64,000 nucleotides of DNA from Lobosporangium transversale (taxonomy: Eukaryota; Mortierellomycota; Mortierellomycetes; Mortierellales; Mortierellaceae). The notes below the pieces were generated by a model that worked only from the letters and a program-made list of their open reading frames with translations, was not told the origin of the DNA and ran no database searches. Shown one piece after another: positions 23,915 to 35,945 of this stretch (within the stretch, counting starts at the first letter, position 1; the number at the start of each line of letters is the position of its first letter). The stretch lies in the NCBI RefSeq assembly GCF_002105155.1, contig NW_019029027.1, forward strand, positions 124,001 to 188,000, in the 5' to 3' direction. Position numbers and translations under genes: made by a program.

Positions 23915-26900
23915 ATGCCTGCACAACGACAGTCTCTACAGGCTTCTCCTATGGAGCATAATACACAGCGCAAAAACCAGACCTGGACACGCCACCAAAG
24001 TAATAACAGCCCTACCATGGTATCCAACCAACAATCGCAACATTATTTAGCTCCACAAGCTCTGAACGGTGATAACGGCGCTCATGGTCATGGCCGCTCG
24101 GCAGATACTGAAAAGGGCTTCTTTATGAAGCCGCTAACATACGCACCGGACTATCGATTTAACTTATACGTTCAAGGGTTAGAACCTACAACCACAACTA
24201 GGCAACTCTTTCATTTGTTTGAACCGTAAGTCAAGTTGTATCTTTTGCTCATATTTCAAAAGCGTTTCATCCTGTTTTTCCCATCTCTCTTCTGTTTCTA
24301 AAAAAAAAAAAAAAAAAAAAAAAATCAATGTGGCGATGTATTTTTTTTAGGTTCGGGAATATCCTTGCTTGCAAAATTAATCGTGATGTTGGGACAGGGT
24401 TATGCAGAGGAGGCTTCGTATTGTTCGATAATCAAGACAGTTGCAATCAAGCACGCAGAGAGCTTACACTCCAAGGGCTTTATGTTACCCCTGCAAATGA
24501 ATCAGCATGCATCAAAAACCTGCCTCCTGTAGAAAACGGAATACTTGGGGCGAAAAGGCAAGAGGTGCCAGAAGTAAGATAACAAGATCAACATTTCCAC
24601 GCTGCTATCTACCGCTGAAAACAACTTTAAGGGCATCAATTGGATTATAAATGTATTAACTAGTCCAACACTTGTTTCTATGCGTTTTAGATTGACAATA
24701 ATGAAAACTTTCCTAGTCTCCCAACAAAACCTTTAAGCAAAAAATCTTCATCCGTGAAAACGTTATCGGATGCACCACCTTCTATCTCATCCTCTAAAAC
24801 TGAATTAGCTGCCAATCAAGCACCCGCTGATCAACTTGGTAGCCCCTTGGCCAAGAAGCAATATGAAGAAGCTATATCATCGTCCAACACTACTCCACCT
24901 AATGTAATTGATGAGATGAAAATGCCAATGTCATATAACAACTATGAGCTCAGCAGCACATTCGGATTAGGACAAGCTTACCTGGATTTTGACAGTGGAT
25001 TCATTGGCCATCACCAGCAGATCCTATCTAACGGCTACAATGATTTTGGTAGATTTGAGCGTCACACATCGTTCATAGACGAGAAGCCATTTGAAGGTAT
25101 CGATGGCATTGATAGATACATGGTAAGAGCATTCTCATGGCTGCTTCTAAATGACACGTCATATGTAGATCAAATTGAGAAAATGAGAGGAAAAAAAAGA
25201 AAAAGAAAAAGAGAGAAGGAGTATGTGAGTGAAAGCGCCAAAAAAAGGGAAAAAAAGGAAAAACTCAAATATCAATGAAAAATTAGCAGAACATGCTTGA
25301 GCTTAGTGCAGCTGCAGCTGATGCTATCCCCCAATCATCTGGAAATTCGGACGAGCGTCCGCCAATGCATCCAAGCGACGCACATATCTCAAACACGACA
25401 CTACACGACTTTGTGCTCGAAGCTCATCCTCGACGAGATTCAACATTACATTTTGAAAACTTGCCTGACGGACTCAAATACCAAGAAATGTTTGAAATCT
25501 GTGCTTCGTATGTGTCTTGCCTGTTCCGCCACAATGCTTCTTTCAAGTCGGTATATCGCTTCACTTGCACTTTTAATAATGCTTTTTCTAAAAAAAAAAA
25601 AAAAAAAAAAAAAAATGGGCGTTAGATTTGGCTCGCTTGTGCTTTCATCGGTTGATATCCGCTATATCAATGAAGATTGTTTTGGCCAGGGGCGTGTGAC
25701 TTTTGAACAGTATGAAGACTCCAAGGTTGCTCTGGCATCTCTTCTCGAACGGAAGTTTACCGTGCGTCACGGTGATTCCGAAGATACAGGCCCAAGTGAA
25801 CCTATCATAGACGATCTATTGTATGATCAATATTATCAACAGCACCAAGATGATCTTCTCCGACTCGGACATTTGAAATCCCTGGGGATTTCAGATGATT
25901 CATTGGATTTGGGGCGCCAAACTGGTTATTTTTCAACAAGCCCTGTGACTACTCCGCTGTTGCCTATTCAGGAAGACTTTGGTGACCGTGGGCGCTCCTG
26001 GAACACGCCTACATCTCGCCCCCCGCAGCAGTTTGACTTTATGGCTCGAGAGCTTGAGCTCTCACAGGGTAGATGTACTGAGTGCAATGGTGTGTCGGAC
26101 CAAAATGATAAAGGCACTCCGCAGGTCATGACACCTCATTCAATTTCGAGTTTACAATCTTCGTCTCCAACGTGTTTGCTTCCGCCATGTGAATGTACAG
26201 GTCAAGGACCATTAGTCTCTCGGGAGGGATCATTTGAAGACTTTTATCCACAAATGTCATCCCCTAATGCTTCCATATCAAGCAAGTCCGAGACCTGTGC
26301 TGATACCTATCCTCAAGGCTCCTCAAAGTTTCTGTCGTATTCAGATATTGTCAAGGTCCCGCCCAAGCCTACAAGCAAAAGTCCTAATAAGGAAGATGCG
26401 CTCTACCAGGACCTGAAGCGCCGAGGGAACACGAACACGTCGTTGGACGAGTCAGAATATCGACTCAACCTGTTCCTTAGAAATCTGGAGCCAACTATGA
26501 ATGAATACAAGCTCTATGAGATTTGTGTACAGTATGTACAGTAAGCCACAAGCCGCTATGATCAGCGCTTTGAACTTTTAGTAGGGTTTGTAGGCATGAG
26601 GTGGCTAATAGCCTGACTGCTTGACTTTTTTTTTTTTTTTTTTTTTTCTTTTTTTTTTGGGGGGGGGAAATGAAAAATATGACATGGATAGATTTGGGCC
26701 TGTCATGTCATGTAGGACTATTACAAGCCATGGAGCCTGTGTAGGCCTTGGTTTTGTTATGTATATTGGTAAAAAGAGTGCAGATCGTGCGATCGAGGGA
26801 TTGAAAGAGCTAGGATACCATGCTGAGGTTGCTGTGGAATCGGCCACAGAAAAGTTACGCTGCAAGGTACTGTCAGACCTACTCTTTATTCAGAATATTC

Positions 26901-27365
26901 CACCTCATATCAAAGAAAACAAGGTATATAGTTTATTTGATCTTTGCTGTCATCAGCAATCGATGATGAATGTGGATAATGAACTTGAGGTAAAAATCAA
27001 AATCTAAAAAAAAGAAAAAAAAAAAAAATTACAGCTTCGTGATTATTTCAGGCCTTTTAATCTCTTGTCGTGTAATATCCTCCGAGATCCTAAGACAGAG
27101 AAGAGTAGAGGCGTGGGATTTATTAAGTAAGTTATGGCTGTCATATCAAGTGTGCCTGTTTCCCATTGTCATGCATTTGCATTATCGAATCATCCTTGGT
27201 CACTAACGAAAGAAAGATTTGTTGTGGATTTTTTTTTTTTTTTTTTTTTTTTTTACGAATAGAGTAAAAGACGTTAGGACCGCTGAACGACTTATTGAAC
27301 AATTCCATGGTCGAGTACTGGGCAAGGATTGGAAAATGCCCATTCAGGTCTCTCCTGCTAAATAA
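23915..27365 (+). CDS. RNA-binding protein with four RRM domains
   Basis: Eight exons: 23915-24225, 24351-24573, 24691-25122, 25287-25507, 25626-26531, 26692-26923, 27035-27126, 27263-27365; 839 residues, all phases consistent. RRM1 about 82-150 (RNP2 LYVQGL, RNP1 CRGGFVLF), RRM2 about 373-440 (LHFENL; GQGRVTF), RRM3 about 674-745 (LFLRNL; GLGFVMY), RRM4 about 760-836 (LFIQNI; SRGVGFIKV). Linkers are Ser/Pro/Gln-rich; the one between RRM2 and RRM3 is over 200 residues with a few Cys (CTECNG, PPCECTG). The general layout suggests an mRNA-binding regulator in nucleus or cytoplasm; I cannot name an orthologue. RRM1, RRM2 and RRM3 are each interrupted by a phase-2 intron at the same place, just before Phe-Gly. 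Exon 6 could also extend to 26990 through a second donor, but the 26923 donor gives the better RRM4. Confidence 0.82.
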
Positions 27366-27551
27366 TAGATAGCCACTACAATGCAAAGGCTTTGTAGGTT
27401 ATAAGTTTGCGCATCATATCATTAATTCTTGGCACAACTACACGAATTCGCTGTGAATAATAACATTATTAAAAAAAAATAAAAAAAAAAATCCAGTTAG
27501 TCTTAAGCAAAGTCAGAGCAAGCATATGCGAATGTTTAGTTCAAAAGCTTC

Positions 27552-27722
27552 GCAGGTATTCTGGGGAACACAGGAGACAAAGCAGAAGCTCTGTCTCACG
27601 TCCAAACTTCTCACCTAAACCCATGCGACTCGGAAGCATAGGGGAAAGATCCCGGAGTAGAGGCTTGTGACTAGCGCGAAAGGCCCCTGCTGCGTAGAAG
27701 CAGTAGACAGCCAGATACTGCC
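27552..27722 (+). ncRNA. Candidate structured RNA, RNase MRP/P-like layout
   Basis: A GC-richer island in A/T-run DNA with no coding potential. GCAGGTATTCTGG (27552-27564) can pair with CCAGATACTGCC (27711-27722), about 11 pairs with small bulges, closing the domain. Inside: a hairpin 27574-27597 (GAGACA/TGTCTC with an inner AGC-AGAA-GCT), the string GGGGAAAGATCCCGG (27641-27655) resembling conserved region I of MRP/P RNAs, a hairpin CTGCT/AGCAG (27687-27703), and TAGACAG (27704-27710) directly before the closing strand, where conserved region V would sit. A clear P4 pairing between the two conserved-like strings is not seen, and the domain is short for this family, so the identity is tentative. 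Strand is inferred from the motif order. Confidence 0.3.
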
Positions 27723-30375
27723 ATGACTCTCAGGTCTGCTACATTTATAATCACAACATCAAGAATATCACTACGCGATATGTCTCTCACGTACAACATC
27801 GCCTGGCACAGTATCTTTTCTTGAGGCCAATAGGACCGGAATCTTGAATGAAAGTATCAGACAGGTGATATTGTCATATTTCTTTAATGATTTCTTCAGA
27901 TCAATGGAAGCTTTAGCGTGGGGGCTCCTAAAGCCATTGAAGTGCTTAATATGTACAGGTACCCCACGCCAACTGTCTTTGTTTCTATTCCTGAAGAAGC
28001 TCCAGAAAGTATATAGATATTTATACTGTGTACGTGTATATATATAATACATTTACACATATAAAAGATGGTTTTATTTTTTTTTTAAAGAAAAAGAAAA
28101 AAAAGATCATGTCAAGCTCCTCTTTTTTTATCTGTGTATTAGTAGAGTATTCTGGTAAATTGGAATTGAATAGGGATTTATTTATTTGATGGGGTTGATG
28201 AGAGCATGTCAACCAACAGTGCGTTCGTTGATACTAGTGAGATTTTGTGTAAATAAAGATACGATTGCCATCATCGGCTCAGATTTTACTTACAGGCAAA
28301 TGTGACGAATGCATGGAAACAATGAAAGGCCTCCCCCTCCAAGGAGGAGGAGGCGAAGGTGAAGGAGAAGTGAGAGAAAAAAAAAACACGGCAAAGATGA
28401 AAAGGTGTCGTAAGCAATATTTTTCGAGTGTAAAACGATTCATTTGGGGTAAAAATGGATAAAAATGGAAATGAGCACCCCTATTTGTATCATGCTCTCT
28501 CTCTGTCCTCTCAAAAAGTGTTTTATAAATGAGATTTTCAAATAGGAGAACCAAGTCAGGAGGGAGGAGATCTCTGTTAATAACCTACGGTTCGTTGCAA
28601 ATGATTACAAGGGGAAAGGTAGTGGGGTCCCATGCAAAAAAATAAAATAAATAATATAAAAAATAAAAAGCATAGGGTTCATCTTGGACAAGGGCTCATT
28701 ACACCAAAATGTTGATGTCTTTAGAACAAGGAAGCCTATATGCTTTGAAGAGTAAGCAAGTGTTTACTCCAGCATCTGCATAGACCTTGTAGTTTATGAA
28801 CTTGCTCGCGACTGTGCTGTAGAAGGATGGAAAAGGATCTTCTCTATGCTACCGGAGAAATGCCTGATGGCCGATGAAGCATCGCCACTTTCGATTGAAC
28901 GTCAGGAGTGGAAGAAAAAAAAAAAAAAAAAAAAAAAAAATTCCCGCCAATAGTAAAAAATTGGTGCATGCATCTCCTCAAACTTTCAGACTTTAGGATC
29001 AAATGCAAATGCAGATGCAGATGCAGAAAATTCAGACAACACAGACAATGCCAAAAGGAGTGGCGATCCTCAATTATTTTCCTGTCAAAGAAAAAAGTAG
29101 AAGCAGGAATACAACAAAAGATTGATAAACACGGGGTTGACCACTTTTTCTTTCTTTCTTTCTCTCTCTCCCTCTCTCTCTCTCTCTCCGCGCCTCCTCG
29201 TATTTTTTTTTTTTTTTTTTTTTTTTCATCGGTGCAATAAGTTTGTGATCTGTCACAATATTATATAAACTAATTTCCTTCTGAACGGTCTCTTATTGGT
29301 TGTCTTGTCTTGCGCTGCTCCTGTCCATGATTAAAGCAATAAGACGCTCTCTTTTTTTTTTTTTTTTTTTTTTTTTGGCACGAGCACATTTATTTAATAA
29401 TATTGATGTTCCCCTTTTCCATCTCTTGTAAGGTTCAGAAAGATGAGTGAAATACTTTGTGTTTCCCGCCAAACGAGCCTCGAATAGATTCTTTTCCTGT
29501 CAAGCATATCAATCAACTACTAAGAGGAAGAAGAAGAAGAAGAAAAGGAAGAGAGAGAGAGAGAGAGAGAATCTAGAGCAAAAAAAAAAAAAAAAAAAAA
29601 AGAGCGGGATGAGCTTATTGGGGATTGAATATGTATGGGACTAATATTTATGTACATTGATTGCACAGTGCATACATACATTTAGAGATGTACGTATGTT
29701 TGGTGTAAAATGTAATGCAATGATCTAGGGATGAACTATGCATGAACTATCGTGGACAATCAACAATCAACAATTCACTCTCAATTATCAACTACGCATG
29801 AACCTCCACTGCAGACCATCTTTTTTTTTTTTTTTTTTCTTTACAAAAAGAATGTCCATTGTCTGTTCAACTATTATTATAATATACTTTTCAACAAAAT
29901 AGTGCTCAATTCAGTTCTGCTCTGCTCTTGCTCTGCCTTGCTCTGCTCTGCTCTGCTCTGCTCAGCCCAGTCTAGCCATTGGACTGACATGATATGATCT
30001 CTTTCCTTCTCTTTCTCTTTCTCACTCTCACTCTTCATCTCACTTTCACCCTCATCCTCATCCTCATCCTCTTTCTTCTTCTTCTTCTTCTTCTTCTTTG
30101 TTCATTGCATCCCTTTTTTCTTTTCATTTTTCATTTATATATCCCTGTATTCTTTTGCTTCTCAACCTTGTCCTCCATTGCTCTCAAACAGACAAACGCC
30201 ATTGCATTTGTTTTGCTTTGCTTTGCTTTGCTTTGCTCTAAAATATTCCCCAGTCTGACATCTGAGAATCTGTCTGACATCTTTTTATATAAGCCAAGCC
30301 TAGCAAAACTCTCTTCTTTTTTCTTTTTCTTTTTCTTTTTCTTCTCTTTTTTGCAACTCCCACTTTCTCCTCTCC

Positions 30376-30406
<31 letters not shown>

Positions 30407-30873
30407 GCTCTCTCCTCTTCCTTCTTTCTCTCTCTCTCTCAACCTTCCTTCCTTCCTTCCTTCCTTCACTCTTTCCCTCACTTCCTTCTCTCCTCCTATC
30501 CTCTCACCTTATTTGTTTCTTGATTATTTATATTATTATACCCCATAGCATCTTATTAACAGAAAAGGATGTCATGGCTCTCTAAACTCTCTTCGCTTAC
30601 GAGACCTTCCTCACCCTCTCTTTCTTCTGCTTGAGAACTCCTTCGCATCCTTCTCACGTACATTTCACTATCATCCCAAGCTATGCCGTACCTTCTGTCT
30701 GCATCTGTTCAATCAGCAAGCACTCTCTGCTATTGCATTCATCTCAACACCCTCTCCACTACAGCTCTTTCTCTTCAGCATTATAACCTCTAAAAAAAAA
30801 AAAAAAAAATCCCTTACCCCGCAATCTCTTTATCTTTCTTTTATCGTCCTTGTATTATTTTCTTTCTTTTTTT

Positions 30874-30905
<32 letters not shown>

Positions 30906-31376
30906 TCCCATTGTAAATTGACGCAAAAAAAAAAAAAAAAAAAAAAGCAAAAACCGAAAAAAGAAAGAAAAGAAAAAGAAAAAGAAAAAGAAAAGCACGG
31001 TTACAAAATCAAAAAGCTTTAAAAACATCATCTGGTGTGTGTCATTCAAAACTACATATTATTCCATTCTCTTGTACAAAAGCCCTCACAAAGCTCCTCC
31101 GTTTTTCTCTTTAATCTCTTGACATACTGAACAACTCCCAGTAGGACACTTGGTTCGCTCGGTCGAGTCATTCAATCCAACCGTCCCTTCATTTTTGTCT
31201 CCGCTTTTTGTCTCCTTGAAAAAGATCCTTTTCTCTGCGAAGCAAAAAAAAAAAAAATAAAAAAAAACATCATCTCGCACATCAAACCTACGCTGTTCCC
31301 CCCCCTCCTTTTTTTTTTTTTCTTTTCTTTTTTTCTTTGCTTTCAGCTATACATTCCACACGATCCTGCATCTACT
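27723..31376. other. Long intergenic region upstream of the kinase gene
   Basis: About 3.6 kb without a supported gene. It contains many A/T runs (28917-28940, 29205-29226, 29350-29376, 29580-29601, 30793-30809, 30925-30946) and, towards the kinase, pyrimidine-rich microsatellites. The short ORFs here are low-complexity translations. It probably holds the promoter and 5' UTR of the kinase gene. Confidence 0.5.
29921..31050. repeat. Pyrimidine-rich microsatellite cluster
   Basis: On the plus strand: CTCTG units at about 29941-29962, TTC units about 30073-30098, TTTGC units about 30209-30236, CT dinucleotides about 30381-30412, TTCC units about 30443-30467 and TTTC units about 30873-30906. All are C/T on the same strand, leading to the kinase start at 31377, so they may lie in a transcribed 5' leader. 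Confidence 0.75.
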
Positions 31377-33203
31377 ATGAATCAATTGTCCACTATCGAC
31401 TCAATGACTAGTCCAAGAGAAAGAATCGGAGAGCTCTTGCGTGATAGTACCAAGCAAGTCTCGTATCAAATCCTGAACATCCTTGGCTATGGTACCTATG
31501 GTTGCATATATCTTGCAAAAATCGTCTCTAACAACGCTCGTTCCGTTCCCGAATACAAGGCTATCAAATGTCTTTCAAAAAAGGGCTTGACTGGTACTCA
31601 ATTGCTTCTTCAACGTCAGGAAATCGACATTCACCTTTCTCTGTCATCTGTTCATAACGGCTACCATCCTCATATCGTTGATATGGTCTCTGTGATCGAA
31701 ACCAAAGACTCCCTTTACTTGGTCATGGAGTACTGCTCCGGCGGTGATCTTTACGACGCCATCACATCCCAACATGCTGTCGTACGTGACTCTGGCGTGG
31801 ACTTTACTCCGTTGGCTAGCCCGCCCGGCCGCTTCCTCAATGTCCATTCAGATAGCTCCGTTCTCGATGCCATGATCCAAATCGCCTCTGCCTTGGCACA
31901 TGCACATAGTCGCCAGGTCTTCCACCGCGATATCAAGCCCGAAAACATTCTCGTTGCCAGCGATGGTACCTTGAAGCTCGCCGATTTCGGCTTAGCAACC
32001 AGGGAGCGGGTTTCTTCTGATTTTGGCTGTGGTAGCTCGTTTTACATGGCTCCTGAGCAACAGCCAACCAGATCCCTAGTCGGTCGACGTCCCTACCTCC
32101 CTTCGAAATCCGATGTCTGGTCCCTGGGAATCATTTTTTTGAACCTACGGTTCGGTCGTAACCCCTGGAAGCTGTCGCGCGTAGACATGGACGCGACATT
32201 TGCTGCATATGTTCAAAACCCAAACATTCTCCGTGACATGTTCCCAGAGTTGTCCTCGAGTGCCCTCCATTTCCTGCAGCGTGTCTTGTGTGTAGATCCG
32301 AACGAGCGCGCGGACTGTTTTGAAGCCTTGGAGCTCCTCCATCGTATTGACATCATTTTGGGTGAAGATCTATTTATCAAGGACTATGCTGCCATGGAGA
32401 ACTGCAGTGAAGAACGTGTTGACTCTGACTTGGTCTTTGACGCTTCCTCAATGGGCTCCTCTCCCTCATCCGAGTCCTCCACCGAGGAATACGTCACCGG
32501 CTCTGCCGATGAGGAAGAAGAGGCAGAAGACGAAGAGATTGACTCTTTGTTCCGTATGGAGGATGACTATGGAGCCGGTCGATCCTCATCAAGTTTTGTT
32601 GAACAGACTCGTTCTTCTTCCAGCTGGCCGATCACCTCCTTGCTCCAATCTGGCAAGTCTTGGTCCGATATGATCGAAGAGGATGAGATGGATTTTTCGT
32701 TGCCTGTGGAGTTTGATGAGACAAACTCTGCAGCTCTAGAGAGCACCCCTCCAATTGTTTGCATTACAGGCAGCAACACTACGCAGTCTACAAAAGACGC
32801 GAATCTTAATCCTGGTGACATCTTATGTGCCATAAACCCTAATGACCCCGATGATGACTACACCCCCACCAACTATCTCCAATATCCTTTTGAATGTTAT
32901 GACTCTAACTATCTCAATCCTCAACAGCAACAACAACAGCAACAGCATAAATTTAAAGACAATACCACCACGAAAACAAACACAAACATGACTGCAACCT
33001 TTACTGACCACGACAACACCCATAGTTCTCGACTGAGCTCATCTTGGTCGGCGTCCTCCTCAACATGGATGAATGATGATCGGTGCTTTGATTTTGCACT
33101 GGCGGGGTTCAACAAACTCTCGGAATTGATGTTCCTTGGGAGTCGTCCAAGTTCACCTTCAATACCGCCCATGGTTCATCCTAGCCGATTTTCCTTTGGA
33201 TAA
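31377..33203 (+). CDS. Ser/Thr protein kinase, Ran1/Ksp1-like
   Basis: Single exon, 608 residues. Kinase domain about 30-330: Gly loop LGYGTYGCIYLAKI (36-49), Lys64 in YKAIK, HRDIKPENIL (183-192), DFG (203-205), MAPEQQ (224-229), DVWSLGIIFLNL, so all catalytic residues are present. The N-lobe reading LNILGYGTYGCIYLA, the YKAIKCLSKKGL stretch and the C-lobe text FGRNPWK are like the fungal Ran1/Pat1-Ksp1-Sks1 group, which acts in meiosis and nutrient control; subgroup placement is by memory of motifs. A Pro/Gly insert (residues 141-153) lies between the hinge and helix E. The tail is acidic and Ser-rich (DEEEEAEDEEIDS), has a Gln run near residue 520, and ends in hydrophobic/Pro motifs. The long C/T-rich leader upstream may affect its expression. 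Confidence 0.87.
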   Translation: MNQLSTIDSMTSPRERIGELLRDSTKQVSYQILNILGYGTYGCIYLAKIVSNNARSVPEYKAIKCLSKKGLTGTQLLLQRQEIDIHLSLSSVHNGYHPHIVDMVSVIETKDSLYLVMEYCSGGDLYDAITSQHAVVRDSGVDFTPLASPPGRFLNVHSDSSVLDAMIQIASALAHAHSRQVFHRDIKPENILVASDGTLKLADFGLATRERVSSDFGCGSSFYMAPEQQPTRSLVGRRPYLPSKSDVWSLGIIFLNLRFGRNPWKLSRVDMDATFAAYVQNPNILRDMFPELSSSALHFLQRVLCVDPNERADCFEALELLHRIDIILGEDLFIKDYAAMENCSEERVDSDLVFDASSMGSSPSSESSTEEYVTGSADEEEEAEDEEIDSLFRMEDDYGAGRSSSSFVEQTRSSSSWPITSLLQSGKSWSDMIEEDEMDFSLPVEFDETNSAALESTPPIVCITGSNTTQSTKDANLNPGDILCAINPNDPDDDYTPTNYLQYPFECYDSNYLNPQQQQQQQQHKFKDNTTTKTNTNMTATFTDHDNTHSSRLSSSWSASSSTWMNDDRCFDFALAGFNKLSELMFLGSRPSSPSIPPMVHPSRFSFG

Positions 33204-33238
33204 AAGGCACTTTTCAAATCCATCATAATTCCTTGGTG

Positions 33239-33270
<32 letters not shown>

Positions 33271-33743
33271 CTTTTCTCCAACTATTTTTTTTTCTTTTCC
33301 TTTTTTTTTTTTTTTTTTTTTTTTTTAATAGTTGGGAATGATTCTCGATTTTTTTTTTTTTTTTTTTTTTTTTTTGATAGTTTTATTGTTGCTTTTCTTT
33401 AGTACATGTCCACTTTATTTCCAATGAACCATCTAATAGAAATTGTCAATAATAAAATGAAAAACGAGAAAGTCTCGATCCGCTTAAACCTGTAGTTTGT
33501 AACCTGAATTGTGGCAAAATGACCAATCCGACCGAGGTTGCCATGTGTGACTATGACTAAGCATTGCCACCTAAGAGAAACATCACAACACAAAGTCGTG
33601 GCGGTGCCAAACATTTGTTTGAAATTTTTATTTTTGAACTTGTCACGAAAATCCAAAATTATAAAATGTAACATTTTTGTTTAATTCTTTTTTCCTCAAA
33701 CTCACCATCACATTTTCTTTTTTTTTTTAATAATCATTTCCAC
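33204..33743. other. Kinase 3' flank and annexin promoter with three long T-runs
   Basis: T-runs of 29 (33242-33270), 26 (33301-33326) and 27 (33349-33375) bases follow the kinase stop codon; the remaining bases up to the annexin start hold no ORF of interest. A short T-run (33717-33729) lies just before the annexin ATG. Confidence 0.6.
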
Positions 33744-34623
33744 ATGTCCTACTACCCACCAAACCAAGGAGGCTATGGCTATCCCGCCTATCCTCCGCAA
33801 CAGCAATATGCTGCTGGAACTCCCATCCCAGGACCTGGATACCCTCCAGTCCCTGCTTCTGGCGGATATCCTGCTCCCGCTGGTTATCCAGGATATCCTC
33901 CGCAGCCTGCCTCGGGTGGATATGGATATCCTGCTGCAGGTGCACCAGCCTATGGATACCCACCACCACAAGCGCCCCCTGCACATGGATACCCCCCACC
34001 ACAGGCTCCTCCTGCATCAGCAGGTTACGGATACGCTCCTCCTACAGCTACTTCTCCTGTGCCACCTCCTACAGCGCCTTTTCATTCAACGATGCAACAT
34101 GCTCCAACACTACAACATGCCCCTACAATGCAACATGCTCCTACAATGCAACATGCTCCTACAATGCAACATGCCCCTACAATGGCACCTGTAGGATCTA
34201 GTTATTTCCAACCAACGGGCATGAGCAATATACCAACACCACAACAGGATGCAGAGACCATTCATGCTGCATGCAGAGGCTTTGGCACGGATGAAAAGCG
34301 TGTCATTAGTGTTGTTGGTAAGCGTCATTTTATAATTACTTTCAAAAAAATAAATAAAAATAAAAAACAAAGTCGATTTACATGCATATGCTCTTATTGT
34401 TTTATCTGACCACAGCCAACAGAACACCAGATCATCTGGCTATGGTCACATCGGTCTATAGGCAGTTTTATGGTCGAGACTTGGTGGAGGTGCTACAAAA
34501 GGAAACCAGTGGACATTTTGGAAGAGCACTACACTATTTGATTTTGCCACCAATTACTCTGGATGCTGAACTTATTCATGAAGCAGTTGTCGGTGCAGGA
34601 ACTAACGAAAGAGTAAGTAACAT

Positions 34624-34678
<55 letters not shown>

Positions 34679-35206
34679 CGCAAAAAAACATGACAATAAG
34701 CTTGACCCCAAGAGTATGTGGGCGAGAGTGGTGAAAAAAAAAAAAAAAAAATCTGGAAATCTGGAGTAGCTCTCTCAACATGAACAGGAGAAGGATATAA
34801 AAAGAGTCCAAATGCAAATTTTAATCTAAAAACAGTGAATATCGTCATGGTCGGCAATTTACATACCTCGAAAACAGCTCAATAGGCTCAGTGCAAGGGA
34901 AAAATATAATATTGGCATTGCAAGCAAAACCCATTTTAACAAATCCTATAATGCCATTCCTTCATTTTATCTTATAGTGCTTGATCCAAGTCCTGGTCGG
35001 AAGAACGAATGCAGATATGGCGCAGCTCAAGGCAATGTACTATGCCCGATACCATAAATCATTGGAAAGTGATGTCAAATCGGATGTGAGCGGGTATCTT
35101 GAGAAGTTGTTTATGGTCTGTATGCAGGTGAGTTTTTTTTTTTTTTTTTTTTTTTTTCTCTTTTTTTTTAACGTTGCTCTTAACAAGTTGGCAAATATGT
35201 CTTTTC

Positions 35207-35241
<35 letters not shown>

Positions 35242-35903
35242 AAATAAATAAAACAAACTAACGGCCACATTTATTTTAATGCCAGGGTACGAGGGATGAG
35301 GTTGGACATTATCAATATAATGTGGAAGCAGACGTTCACAGTCTATACAAGGCTGGAGAAGGACGCATGGGCACAGACGAATCGCATTTTATCCATATTC
35401 TCACCAACAGACCCGATGCTCATTTGCGCCTTGTCTTCCAACAATATCAATCACGATACAAGAAGAAATTCACCAAAGTTATCAAGAAGGAGTTCTCGGG
35501 CTGGATTAAGACTGCACTTTGCTATTTAGGTAAACAACTCGTGACAACATGAACAAGCCATTTATAGACATTTATTGAACATAAACCTTGTAATATGTGC
35601 TAACATCTCGTTCTCTGACCTTTTATGTTTTTCTTTTGAAATAACACAGTCAATTGGATCAATAGTCCTGCTCATTGTATTGCCAAAAACCTGGAGAAGG
35701 CCATGGAGGGTATGGGAACGGACGATGCATCGTTGACACGCCTGCTCGTTAGGAACAGGTCGCAACCATTTATGAATGACATTAAGGCCGCCTACGCTGC
35801 AAAGTATAAGAAATCTCTACGCGACAGAATCAAAGGCGAAACAAGTGGAGATTATCGCCGCACTCTCCTCGCTATCATTGGCGAGCCAGAGCGCTCTGCT
35901 TAG
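33744..35903 (+). CDS. Annexin with Pro/Tyr/Gly-rich N-terminus
   Basis: Calcium-dependent phospholipid-binding protein. Five exons, 33744-34317, 34416-34612, 34978-35127, 35286-35529 and 35650-35903; 472 residues. Residues 1-120 are rich in GYP/PPQ motifs as in annexins A7/A11 and fungal annexins, followed by five tandem QHAPTM-type units (about 115-145). Four annexin repeats follow: CRGFGTDEKRVISVVGANRT, then HEAVVGAGTNERCLIQVLVG, GEGRMGTDESHFIHILTNRP, and AMEGMGTDDASLTRLLVRNR. The G-x-G-T loops needed for type II calcium sites are kept in repeats 1, 2 and 4, with R-M-G-T in repeat 3. Helix E endings (ETSGHFGRAL, ETSGDYRRTL) are typical. Introns 2 to 4 carry long A or T runs. The stop at 35901-35903 is followed by a T-run of more than 30 bases. 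Confidence 0.92.
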
Positions 35904-35908
35904 TGTGT

Positions 35909-35945
<37 letters not shown>

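Noticed and set aside
26924-26993. Longer exon 6 of the four-RRM gene using the donor at 26991
   Set aside because: It would insert about 23 residues (VYSLFDLCCHQQ...) into the first helix of RRM4; the GTATAT donor at 26924 gives a normal RRM.
27771-28052. Minus-strand ORF with a stretch loosely resembling a small GTPase (IPVLLASRKD)
   Set aside because: No Gly-loop, DxxG or full N-K-x-D motif in order, and no splice-supported neighbours.
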